A stretch of DNA of 12,804 bases, from assembly GCA_013696045.1 (NCBI GenBank), contig JACCZH010000380.1, positions 1 through 12,804 on the forward strand. Direction: 5' to 3'. A program made the translations under genes and the position numbers. The DNA is from Chloroflexia bacterium (GTDB lineage Bacteria; Chloroflexota; Chloroflexia; Thermomicrobiales; CFX8). The notes below the pieces were generated by a model. It did no database searches. It was not told where the DNA came from and was given only the letters and a program-made list of their open reading frames with translations. This document shows, in pieces, positions 1 to 6,403 of the stretch; positions within the stretch are counted from its first letter, which is position 1, and each line of letters begins with the position of its first letter.

Positions 1-28
1 TCAGAGATCCTTCGCTCCTCAGGATGAC
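1..28. repeat. Candidate dispersed intergenic repeat at the window edge
   Basis: The first 28 bases read, on the minus strand, as GTCATCCTGAG followed by GAGCGAAGGATCTCTGA. They contain a 5-bp inverted repeat (ATCCT/AGGAT) around a 9-base loop. From memory, very similar GTCATCCTGAG...GAAGGATCTC strings recur between genes in many Chloroflexota and other environmental genomes. Only one copy is visible here and the left edge is cut, so the call rests on recollection plus the inverted repeat. It lies downstream of the minus-strand operon and could also help end its transcript. Confidence 0.4.
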
Positions 29-74
29 CATCAAACCGTCACACTCCTCCTCGAAGTGACGACTGCTATAGCAT

Positions 75-93
75 GGGGAGGAAGAGGAAGAGG
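75..93. other. Polypurine tract downstream of the minus-strand operon
   Basis: A 19-base run of only G and A (a CT-rich run on the minus, transcribed strand) lies in the 132 bases after the stop codon of the DUF2064-Nudix gene. No convincing gene is seen in bases 1-132. The pyrimidine-rich, unstructured transcript could serve as a Rho entry region, but this is inference. Confidence 0.3.
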
Positions 94-132
94 TGGACAT
101 TGCCTCGCCCGTACGCCAACCTGCGGCGATCT

Positions 133-1383
133 TCATTTCGCCAGCCATGCCCGTATCGCATGTTCACAAAACAGCACCGCCAGGGCACTCTGACCGTCGT
201 TGATCTCTCCCCGGCGCGCCATGTCAAACGCCAGCCCTGCGGGCACGATCACCGGCTCCAGCAGCTCGGTTGACTCTAATTCTGACTCGCCTAGCTCAAC
301 GCCGAGCGCGACAAACACCAGAGCCCGTAACGTCATCTGGCCCGACGATGAGTAGAACGCGCCCACGTAACTCACGCTACCACCGGTTCCACCGACCTCT
401 TCGCGCAGTTCTTTTACTGCCGCTGCGTGCATTGAATCGCCGTCCAGCCCGCCGGCCGGCACCTCGAGCACCCAGTCACGCACCGGATGCCGATACTGCC
501 GGATCAACACGATCTCGCCCTGTGTGGTGACCGGCACGATCCATACTGCGTCGGGTGCATCAAGGTAACTGTAGGCGGCCTCATCGCCACAATGGGTGAG
601 AAGCAGTTCTTGAACCAGACTCCTGCGCCGGTCACGATAGGGCGTCTCAGTTGAGAGAACGGTCCAGGGCACAGGCGATTCGGGCAGCTCCGCACCTAAC
701 CGGCGCAATGTCCGCAGGGCGACGCGGGTAGCCGGGGCGGCCAGATGGCCGTCGTTGCCTAGATCCGCCACGAGCCGGTGCAGGCTCGCCCCATCGTCGA
801 TGTCATACCACTCGGGGATCAGCTTGACCCGCAGGTTCGCCTCGCGCGCCCGCTCCAACGTCTGGTCCATAACCAGCTCGCTGCTCCAGGTGATGTCCTC
901 AAACAGCCTCGGGTGATCGGCACGGACGGCAATCAGGTAGTAGCCGCCATCCCCAGCTGGCCCAAGAACGACATCCGCACAGTCACGCTCCAGCATGTCG
1001 AATGCCTGCTCAATGTGCTCCTCCGGAAGGGTCGGTGAATCCGAGCCGATCAGCGCCACACTCCCCGCGCCGTGACCCAGCAATAGCCGAATTGCTCCAC
1101 GTAATCCTTCGCCAAGTCCGTTTCCCGGTTGCTGAACGAACGAGACTCCGGCCGGGGCAAGATCGTGCAGCTGCCGCTCATCGTTGCCTTCAGGCAAGAC
1201 CACCGACACATTGCACTGAGGGACACTCAATCCGAGCAACATCGCGTCTCTAAGAAACGCGGTATAGAGCAACGCGGCATGCTCCGGCGTAAGCGGCGGA
1301 GAGAGGCGAGTCTTCACCTGACCCACCTCCGGAACCTTGCCCATAATCCCGAGTGCCCTCGGCTGCCTGGCTAGACGCTCCAT
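133..1383 (-). CDS. DUF2064 (TIGR04282-type) transferase fused to Nudix hydrolase
   Basis: This is a two-domain protein of 416 aa. Residues about 10-208 match the DUF2064/TIGR04282 nucleotidyltransferase-like glycosyltransferase family: VGQVKTRL (20-27), GSDSPTLP (113-120), GPAGDGGYYLI (141-151) and WYDIDDGASL (192-201). After a linker, residues about 245-416 form a Nudix domain of the ADP-ribose pyrophosphatase type, with RQYRHP (295-300), EVPAGG (307-312) and KELREEVG (324-331). The Nudix box is off-consensus: Lys replaces the usual first Arg, and the PAG-to-KEL spacing is one residue short; the metal-binding Glu residues E325, E328 and E329 remain. The ATG at 1383 overlaps the radical SAM gene by 13 bases and follows a GGAG about 12 bases upstream. 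An alternative GTG at 1407 adds eight residues. It is the last gene of the operon. The transferase substrate is unknown; the Nudix part may cleave a nucleotide-diphospho compound made or used by the first domain (inference). Confidence 0.88.
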   Translation of the reverse strand: MERLARQPRALGIMGKVPEVGQVKTRLSPPLTPEHAALLYTAFLRDAMLLGLSVPQCNVSVVLPEGNDERQLHDLAPAGVSFVQQPGNGLGEGLRGAIRLLLGHGAGSVALIGSDSPTLPEEHIEQAFDMLERDCADVVLGPAGDGGYYLIAVRADHPRLFEDITWSSELVMDQTLERAREANLRVKLIPEWYDIDDGASLHRLVADLGNDGHLAAPATRVALRTLRRLGAELPESPVPWTVLSTETPYRDRRRSLVQELLLTHCGDEAAYSYLDAPDAVWIVPVTTQGEIVLIRQYRHPVRDWVLEVPAGGLDGDSMHAAAVKELREEVGGTGGSVSYVGAFYSSSGQMTLRALVFVALGVELGESELESTELLEPVIVPAGLAFDMARRGEINDGQSALAVLFCEHAIRAWLAK

Positions 1384-2414
1384 TTCGCGCCACAGCTCCG
1401 GCAGCACTCGAACGGTTCGTCGCTCTGAAAGCGGGCGCGAAACTCCTGGTAGGCAGGACCGTTCCAGATCTCATCAACCGGTTGCTCAAACAGGTTGCCC
1501 AGCACATAAGCCGGCTCGGACGACGCATTGATGAACGGGATAAAACAGCAGGGCAACAGGTCACCGGTGGCAGTGATGTATGTCAGGTACCAGGGACGGT
1601 GACAGGCCATCCAGGGCCGGCGCACCTCAATGGCGTGCTCCGGCGCACCGGGCGGGTCAACACCCTCCAGCGATTCAATGGCCGCTGTGTCGCCCGAGGC
1701 GCGAAACCCCATGCCGTGCTCGCGGCAGATCTCCTCAGCCTTGCGTAGCTGCTGCCGCTCTTCAACGCGCAGATCCCCAAAGATAGACTGTTCCTGGCGC
1801 GCCAGACCATAGTCGCCGTAGACCAGACGCTGAACGTAGAACTCGTCAGCGCCTGCTTCGGCTGCGATCCGTACCGCGTCCGCAAGCTCAGGCAAATTCT
1901 CCTTCATCGCTGTAAACCAGACCGATATCCTGGGCGTCGCGCTACCCATGCTCGTGCGGGTCTCGGCCATCTCCTTCAGGTGTTTCACGACTTTGGCAAA
2001 GGCTGGCACACCACGAATCTTGCGATACGTCTCTGGTGTGGCGGCGTCGAGCGACACTCGTAGCTCATCCAACCCGGACACGACCAGATCTTCCTGCCGC
2101 CTGCGGGTAAGGGCGATGATGTTGGAGTTGAACAGCGCGTGCACGTCCCGCGCTTTCAGCCGCCGGATCATCTCAGCCAGGTCGCGGTTCAGGAGCGGCT
2201 CTCCCAGGCCGTGCAGAACGGCGCGTTTGAGGTTGGGAAACTGCTCAACAATCCGGTCAAACTCCTCGAGCGTGAGATTGTGCGCGGCGCCATTGCCGAA
2301 GAAAGTCAGCGGACAGGTCTCGCAGAGCGAATTGCAGGCGTTGCTCGTTTCGATGTAGATCACTTCCGGCAAGGCTCGCGCCACAACCGGACGGAGTGGT
2401 TGCGTCAAGGTCAC
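1371..2414 (-). CDS. Radical SAM protein with SPASM-type C-terminal cluster domain
   Basis: The protein has 347 aa. The radical SAM CxxxCxxC motif is C27-N-S-L-C31-E-T-C34, which binds the 4Fe-4S cluster that cleaves S-adenosylmethionine. It is followed by the glycine-rich HGLGEPLLN segment and a TIM-barrel-like region with LDAATPETY. The C-terminus carries a SPASM-like cysteine set: C271, C289-C290, and C337-C338-x-x-C341 after the typical GNLFEQPVDEIWNG stretch. SPASM proteins usually modify peptides or carbohydrates using extra Fe-S clusters, but the substrate cannot be read from this sequence. The GTG start at 2414 overlaps the DoxX stop as GTGA, with a GGAG 10 bases upstream, indicating translational coupling. 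The gene ends inside the start region of the DUF2064-Nudix gene. No small precursor peptide was recognised next to it. Confidence 0.92.
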   Translation of the reverse strand: MTLTQPLRPVVARALPEVIYIETSNACNSLCETCPLTFFGNGAAHNLTLEEFDRIVEQFPNLKRAVLHGLGEPLLNRDLAEMIRRLKARDVHALFNSNIIALTRRRQEDLVVSGLDELRVSLDAATPETYRKIRGVPAFAKVVKHLKEMAETRTSMGSATPRISVWFTAMKENLPELADAVRIAAEAGADEFYVQRLVYGDYGLARQEQSIFGDLRVEERQQLRKAEEICREHGMGFRASGDTAAIESLEGVDPPGAPEHAIEVRRPWMACHRPWYLTYITATGDLLPCCFIPFINASSEPAYVLGNLFEQPVDEIWNGPAYQEFRARFQSDEPFECCRSCGAKWSV

Positions 2415-2944
2415 GTTGAGAGAGCTCCGATCTGGGCTGGGCGGTCTTCCCGCCCGCTAGATTTCCAGCGGTCGTGAAGATAGGCATCAACGCCGAAATA
2501 GCGTCCTGCTGCGGTGGCAAGCAGCACCATGTGCAGGAGAATCATCATCAGGTATGACCAGACCCACTCGTCCGGCGAGGAAGACAACCCAATGAACAGA
2601 TTGGCCGACTGGAAGACACCTAGCACTGCCGCGAAGCGCGTCAGCAACCCAAGAACCAATAGCACGCCGGTGAGCAGCTCCATGCCTACCACGAGATAAC
2701 CGAAAACCTCATAGTGAGGGAGCGCAACGCTCTCCACAAACCAGGCATGCGGCGGCAAGTACGAATACTCGACCATCTCCCCCATCCAGTAACAGAGCCC
2801 GTCGCCCTCACCAGGCTCGCAGTCGAACGTCGGAGGGAGCTTCCAGCTAAGGTTCGACAGCCACAGCCAACCCATCGCAACCCTGATGACGGCCAGAGTC
2901 AGACCCATGAAGAGCAATGAACGAGACGGCATAAATTTTCCCAT
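2411..2944 (-). CDS. DoxX/DoxD-like integral membrane protein
   Basis: A 177-aa protein with four probable membrane helices, at about residues 10-28, 80-100, 102-120 and 128-146. The ELLTGVLLVLGLLTRFAA segment and the closing GRYFGVDAYL are typical of the DoxX family. The 50-residue loop between helices 1 and 2 has WKLPPTF and two cysteines (C42 and C51), probably outside the cytoplasm and able to form a disulfide (inference). DoxX-family proteins have been tied to quinone-linked redox reactions, but most members have no proven role. The ATG at 2944 was chosen because GAGAGG lies 8 bases upstream; a TTG at 2980 would add 12 residues without a better site. It sits 69 bases after the glycosyltransferase and its stop overlaps the radical SAM start, so it is mid-operon. 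Its presence suggests that the pathway has a membrane or redox step. Confidence 0.85.
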   Translation of the reverse strand: MGKFMPSRSLLFMGLTLAVIRVAMGWLWLSNLSWKLPPTFDCEPGEGDGLCYWMGEMVEYSYLPPHAWFVESVALPHYEVFGYLVVGMELLTGVLLVLGLLTRFAAVLGVFQSANLFIGLSSSPDEWVWSYLMMILLHMVLLATAAGRYFGVDAYLHDRWKSSGREDRPAQIGALST

Positions 2945-3013
2945 GCTGACTGCCTCTCTCTCCTCGTAGCAAGCATACAAACCTTGATGTCATCCCCTGA
3001 ATGACCGGCAAAA

Positions 3014-3730
3014 TCAACTACGCGGCCTGCGAACCGCATGCCGCAAAATTACGGCGATCATCAACCCGCCCGCCTTGAGGCTGCCTTTCAACGTGCCACC
3101 CACTTTCGAGTAGCCAATTCTCCTGCGGTAGCGGACCGGAACATTTTCAATGCGCAGTCCTGCCCGAGCAGCCTTTACCACCATCTCGACCGGCCAGCCA
3201 TAGGTCATCTCCCGCATACCAAGCGACACCAGTGTCTCACGTCGAATGGCCCGGAATGAGCCGATATCCTCCATACGCACCCGGTAGAGAATCCGGATCA
3301 ACAAACAGGCGAGCTGATTGCCAACACGCTGGTGCGACGGCAGGGCGTCGGCATCGGACCCGGGCCCATTGCGGCTGCCGACCACCAAGTCTGCCCGGCC
3401 GGCGCGCAGCGGTTCAAGCACCCGCATGAACTCGGACGGGTCATCAGCATAATCACCGTCAAGATACACCAGAATATCCGCCGAGGCCTCCTGCGCTCCA
3501 GCCCAACAGGCGTCACCATACCCTCGGCCCGGCTGCTGGATCACTGTCGCTTCAAGCGCCGCCGCCACGTCCGGAGTCCCGTCAGTCGATCCGCCGTCAA
3601 CGACGATCAGCTCGTCGATAGCATCACGTGGCAATTCTGGCAGGATCAGCCGCAACGCCTCGGCCTCGTTCCAGGCGATGACGATGGCCGCTACAGTGTT
3701 GGGTTGCGATGTCTCGCGCGCATTGTGCAT
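3014..3730 (-). CDS. Family 2 glycosyltransferase (DPM/DPG synthase-like)
   Basis: A 238-aa GT-A fold enzyme that transfers a sugar from a nucleotide-sugar donor. Visible features are the N-terminal VAAIVIAWNEAE (13-24), VVDGGSTDGT (43-52) for nucleotide binding, and YLDGDYADDP (89-98), whose DGD holds the metal and diphosphate. A later PVEMVVKAARAGLRIENVPVRYRRR stretch (here split: PVEMVVKAARAG, then LRIENVPVRYRRR) resembles dolichyl- or polyprenyl-phosphate sugar synthases. There is no clear membrane anchor; the C-terminus is short, basic and only weakly hydrophobic. The ATG at 3730 is the only good start. No Shine-Dalgarno sequence is close, but a TAGAAT box ends six bases before the ATG, which suggests a leaderless transcript starting here. 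It is the first gene of the four-gene operon, 57 bases after tag. The acceptor and sugar are unknown. Confidence 0.9.
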   Translation of the reverse strand: MHNARETSQPNTVAAIVIAWNEAEALRLILPELPRDAIDELIVVDGGSTDGTPDVAAALEATVIQQPGRGYGDACWAGAQEASADILVYLDGDYADDPSEFMRVLEPLRAGRADLVVGSRNGPGSDADALPSHQRVGNQLACLLIRILYRVRMEDIGSFRAIRRETLVSLGMREMTYGWPVEMVVKAARAGLRIENVPVRYRRRIGYSKVGGTLKGSLKAGGLMIAVILRHAVRRPRS

Positions 3731-3736
3731 AGACTT

Positions 3737-3742
3737 ATTCTA
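3737..3742 (-). promoter_or_regulatory. Candidate -10 box for a leaderless operon transcript
   Basis: TAGAAT on the minus strand, separated from the glycosyltransferase ATG by AAGTCT. This spacing would put the transcription start at or next to the A of the start codon. No good -35 hexamer is seen 17 bases upstream, so this is a weak call that depends on the lack of a ribosome binding site for the gene. Confidence 0.35.
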
Positions 3743-3787
3743 ACTTGCCTTCAAACAGTAGCGTACCCGGCGGACATTACGGTCAGA

Positions 3788-4363
3788 TTACCGGGAGCCG
3801 CTGCGCGGATAGCAAAAGCAATCCACTGTGTGGTCGTTCACCAGTCCCGCCGCCTGCATGAAGGCATAGCAGATCGTCGGGCCGACAAAGCGGAACCCGC
3901 GCTTGCGCAGATCCTTGCTCATAGCTTGCGATTCAGATGTCTGTGCCGGAACTTCGGCCACCGTCGTCCAGGCGTTGACCTGCGGCTGACCGTCGACAAA
4001 GCGCCAGACATAGCGGTCGAAGCTACCGAATTCGCGCTGAACCTGGAGATATGACCGGGCGTTTTCAATTGTCGAGCTGACCTTGAGTCTGTTGCGGACT
4101 ATGCCGGGATTTTCCAGCAATTCGGCAACCTTCCGCTCATCGTACTGGGCTACGAGAGCTGGATCGAATCTGTCAAAGGCTTGGCGATAATGCTCACGCT
4201 TGCGGAGGATAGTAATCCAGCTCAGGCCGGCCTGTGCGCCTTCGAGGGTGAGAAGCTCAAACAACCGCCGGTCGTCGTGCAGCGGCACCCCCCACTCCTC
4301 GTCGTGATAGGCGACGTAGAGAAGATCTTCGCTCACCCAGCCGCAGCGCACGCGGTCAGTCAC
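3788..4363 (-). CDS. tag: DNA-3-methyladenine glycosylase I
   Basis: Base-excision repair enzyme that removes 3-methyladenine from alkylated DNA. It is 191 aa, close to the 187 aa of E. coli Tag, and matches it along its whole length: RCGWVSEDLLYVAYHDEEWG near the N-terminus, LEGAQAGLSWITIL, and GLVNDHTVDCFCYP at the end. The zinc-binding residues of the E. coli enzyme (C4, H17, H175, C179) correspond to C7, H20, H178 and C182 here, and the substrate-recognition Glu38 to E41. The GTG at 4363 was chosen because GGAG (4373-4376) lies 9 bases upstream and the conserved family N-terminus starts right after it. A longer frame up to 4444 would translate the inverted repeat 4385-4465 and is rejected. 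It lies between the lipoprotein gene and the glycosyltransferase operon. Confidence 0.96.
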   Translation of the reverse strand: MTDRVRCGWVSEDLLYVAYHDEEWGVPLHDDRRLFELLTLEGAQAGLSWITILRKREHYRQAFDRFDPALVAQYDERKVAELLENPGIVRNRLKVSSTIENARSYLQVQREFGSFDRYVWRFVDGQPQVNAWTTVAEVPAQTSESQAMSKDLRKRGFRFVGPTICYAFMQAAGLVNDHTVDCFCYPRSGSR

Positions 4364-4372
4364 TCGGTGATT

Positions 4373-4376
4373 CTCC
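4373..4376 (-). promoter_or_regulatory. Ribosome binding site that fixes the tag start
   Basis: GGAG on the minus strand, 9 bases before the GTG at 4363. It supports the 191-aa form of Tag over longer frames that run into the upstream repeat. Confidence 0.65.
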
Positions 4377-4384
4377 ACGAATAC

Positions 4385-4465
4385 CCTTCGTAGCCGCGCA
4401 ATTGATTGCGCCCCGTTGCCACCCAAGCCGCCAGGAAGGCGCAATGAATTGCGCGGCTACGAAGG
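4385..4465. repeat. Nested inverted repeat, REP/BIME-like
   Basis: Two 28-bp arms (4385-4412 and 4438-4465) are reverse complements of each other with a single mismatch and are separated by 25 bases. Each arm begins or ends with CCTTCGTAGCC and holds its own small palindrome: GCGCAATtgATTGCGC in the left arm and GCGCAATgaATTGCGC in the right, each a 7-bp stem with 2 central bases. The element can therefore fold as one long hairpin or as two small ones, the layout of paired REP units (BIMEs). It sits between the lipoprotein stop (4495) and the tag start (4363), where it could end or stabilise the lipoprotein transcript. No second copy is seen in the window and no RAYT transposase is present. 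Confidence 0.85.
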
Positions 4466-4494
4466 AAACGGAGGCTAACGGCCATGGTTCTCAT

Positions 4495-5628
4495 CTACTG
4501 ATAAATGACCACCAGCGGCGGCGGTTGCATTGAGACAACCTGTTCCGGCGTCATCACCGGGATGTCCTGCTGGTAGAAGAGCTTGAAGCCACCGTACTGA
4601 ACAAGCTCATTGGCCACGAAGTGGTTGTAGTTGCCGGTTTTGGCCTCAATCGTCCCCCAGCCATCCATGTCCAGCACAAAGTCAACACCCGGCAAGGGTA
4701 GGATGTCTTCCTTGTTGTAGATCATTACGGTGTCAAACTGGTGCACAATGAGCATCTTCGGCGGTAGCTTGTTCTCCAGCACCAGCTCGGAGAGCATCTC
4801 AATGGCGATATTGATGTGGTTGCCATCGACACCGCCGATGATCTCGCCCGGCGCATAGTCTGGAGCGGTCGCAAACTCAGGGTCGAGCGCGACGTGAACA
4901 TGCGGATATTGCAGCCATTGCCAGATACGGGCAACCTCGTCGCGGATCGTTGAGTGGCCGATCTGAACGTCCAGGATAAGCAGCATGTCGTTCTCAGCCG
5001 TGAAATCAACATACTCCTGGATCCATTCGTCGCCGGTATAGAGGACGTAGGTGCCATCCGAGCCAGGATCTGGCTGGGCAACCGTTGCGATCAGCTCGAA
5101 AGCCATCACTACCGGAGTGTCCGGGTCGGCCGCTTCGTACGCGGCAGCCTCCTCGCGCAAGACATCCCGCAGATCTTCCTTGCTGTACTCGCCCAGAATA
5201 CCCATCAACGGCGTGCTTGGATGACCGTAATATGCGAGCACGCGATTGTTCGGCAACACCCCCGCCGGAAGATCCGAAGGCACTTCCGGACTTGGGCGCA
5301 TCGTTGCCGTCGGGGGAGGTGGCTCCGTTGTGACAGTTGAGTCGGGGGACGCTTCCGCCGGTTCTGTCAATTCAACGTGTGACGAATCAGCCGGCTGCCC
5401 GGCTTCGGTCGGAGCAGCCTCGCCGGTCGGGGAAGCATCCGTCGCCGGCTCACCGGTCGGATCATCTCCCGCCTCAGTCTGTGAAGGTGTGGGACTTGCC
5501 AGCGCCGCCGAACCCGCCCCGTCCGCGCCTGGGGTGCGCGGAGAGTCATTGTCTGGTCCACTACAGGCCACAAAAAGCAGCATCAGGACGAAAACGAAGC
5601 CAATTGAACGGAAACTCATTATCTTCAT
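4495..5628 (-). CDS. Secreted lipoprotein with unassigned C-terminal domain
   Basis: The 377-aa product starts with a lipoprotein signal peptide: basic start, a hydrophobic stretch from about residue 9 to 19, and lipobox FVAC with the lipidated Cys at 22. Residues 23-123 are a low-complexity linker rich in Pro, Ser, Thr, Ala, Glu and Asp, with repeated PTGE and TEAG words, as expected for a tether outside the membrane. The globular part (about 125-377) has alternating strand-helix character; LLILDVQIGH (216-225) and VALDPEF (246-252) look like strand ends with acidic residues in a TIM-barrel-like fold, which would fit a carbohydrate-active enzyme. I do not recognise the family, so no function is given. 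The ATG at 5628 was chosen because a proper signal peptide starts there; a further 39 upstream codons in frame would bury it. A TATCAT box lies 7 bases before this ATG. It is divergent from the YqaA-like gene. Confidence 0.85.
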   Translation of the reverse strand: MKIMSFRSIGFVFVLMLLFVACSGPDNDSPRTPGADGAGSAALASPTPSQTEAGDDPTGEPATDASPTGEAAPTEAGQPADSSHVELTEPAEASPDSTVTTEPPPPTATMRPSPEVPSDLPAGVLPNNRVLAYYGHPSTPLMGILGEYSKEDLRDVLREEAAAYEAADPDTPVVMAFELIATVAQPDPGSDGTYVLYTGDEWIQEYVDFTAENDMLLILDVQIGHSTIRDEVARIWQWLQYPHVHVALDPEFATAPDYAPGEIIGGVDGNHINIAIEMLSELVLENKLPPKMLIVHQFDTVMIYNKEDILPLPGVDFVLDMDGWGTIEAKTGNYNHFVANELVQYGGFKLFYQQDIPVMTPEQVVSMQPPPLVVIYQ

Positions 5629-5635
5629 GTACAGA

Positions 5636-5641
5636 ATGATA
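5636..5641 (-). promoter_or_regulatory. Candidate -10 box before the lipoprotein gene
   Basis: TATCAT on the minus strand, seven bases before the ATG at 5628, a spacing consistent with a leaderless or nearly leaderless transcript. There is no strong Shine-Dalgarno sequence near the ATG (AGG is 13 bases away) and no clear -35 box at 17 bases. This is the second such case in the window, after 3737-3742. Confidence 0.33.
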
Positions 5642-5762
5642 CCTGTCTCGGGTAGCCCATGGCACACTCTCTCAAAAGTGGACTGCCAGGATTCGGTAGA
5701 CTCTTCTCTCGATCCTGTCACATTCCAGGCTCGTTGACACGCCATGAAAGGCTAAACATCTC

Positions 5763-6401
5763 TTGGAACTGGTGCATGACGTAACTCAATGGATGCTGAA
5801 CTGGGCGGCGTCGCCCTATGCGCCCCTCGCGCTGTTCATCTTTGCCTTCTGGGAATCCAGCTTCTTTCCGATCCCACCCGATCCACTCATGATTGCCATG
5901 GCGGTCGCGGCGCCGGAGCTGGCGCTGATCTTCGCGGCGCTCGCCACCGTCGCATCCGTGAGCGGCGCGGCGCTGGGCTATCTTATCGGAAGGCGCGGCG
6001 GCCGGCCAATCGTGCACCGGCTCTTCAAGCCACAGAAAGTCCAGGCAGCCGAACGCCTCTACCAACGCTATGATGTCTGGGCGGTGGGTGCGGCGGCATT
6101 CACGCCAATCCCCTTTAAAGTGTTCACTATCACCGCCGGCGTAGCCGAACTTAACTTCAAACGGTTCATGCTGGCCTCCGTCCTCGGCCGTGGCGGCCGC
6201 TTCTTTCTGGTTGCCACGTTGATCTTCTTTTTCGGCCCAACTATCCAGAACTGGATCGACAACTACTTCGAATACTTGACGCTGGCCTTCCTGGTTCTTC
6301 TGGTGGGCGGCTTCTTCGCCGCGAAGTATGGCGGCGCCTATCTGACCCGGCGCGAAGTTGCACACGAAGCCAAGTCACCCAAACTGCCGGCCGCCGACTA
6401 G
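5763..6401 (+). CDS. YqaA/DedA-type membrane protein (VTT domain)
   Basis: A 212-aa integral membrane protein of the SNARE-associated/VTT superfamily. It has the re-entrant motif WESSFFPIPPDP (30-41), GYLIGRRGG, and the second signature AAFTPIPFKVFTITAG (111-126), followed by two probable C-terminal helices at about 135-160 and 172-195. The YqaA branch is close to DedA proteins, which have been linked to undecaprenyl-phosphate or phospholipid flipping and membrane homeostasis; the role of this member is inferred only. The start is a TTG at 5763 with AAAGG 11 bases upstream; a GTG at 5772 or ATG at 5793 are alternatives. It is divergent from the lipoprotein gene and its stop codon is only 2 bases from the stop of the convergent cation exchanger. 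Confidence 0.88.
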   Translation: MELVHDVTQWMLNWAASPYAPLALFIFAFWESSFFPIPPDPLMIAMAVAAPELALIFAALATVASVSGAALGYLIGRRGGRPIVHRLFKPQKVQAAERLYQRYDVWAVGAAAFTPIPFKVFTITAGVAELNFKRFMLASVLGRGGRFFLVATLIFFFGPTIQNWIDNYFEYLTLAFLVLLVGGFFAAKYGGAYLTRREVAHEAKSPKLPAAD

Positions 6402-6403
6402 CC

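Noticed and set aside
1..132. Short minus-strand frame starting after AGGAGG-like sequence near base 50
   Set aside because: The GTG frame stops after three codons and the ATG frame consists of the edge repeat and runs off the window, so there is no support for a gene.
133..3730. Ribosomally made peptide (RiPP) cluster around the radical SAM/SPASM enzyme
   Set aside because: No small precursor-like ORF with a leader and repeated core residues was found between or beside the genes, and the genes are packed too tightly to hide one. A precursor elsewhere in the genome cannot be excluded.
4364..4444. N-terminal extension of Tag (27 extra residues) to an ATG at 4444
   Set aside because: It translates the inverted repeat, precedes the conserved family N-terminus, and a well-spaced GGAG supports the GTG at 4363.
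5734..5739. Consensus -35 hexamer TTGACA upstream of the YqaA-like gene
   Set aside because: No acceptable -10 hexamer lies 15-18 bases downstream; the best AT-rich hexamer (TAAACA) is only 13 bases away, so a promoter is not claimed.
5718..6365. Long open frame (215 aa) on the minus strand opposite the YqaA-like gene
   Set aside because: It is rich in charged residues with no recognisable domain and exactly mirrors the coding frame of a clear membrane protein; it is a GC-driven shadow.
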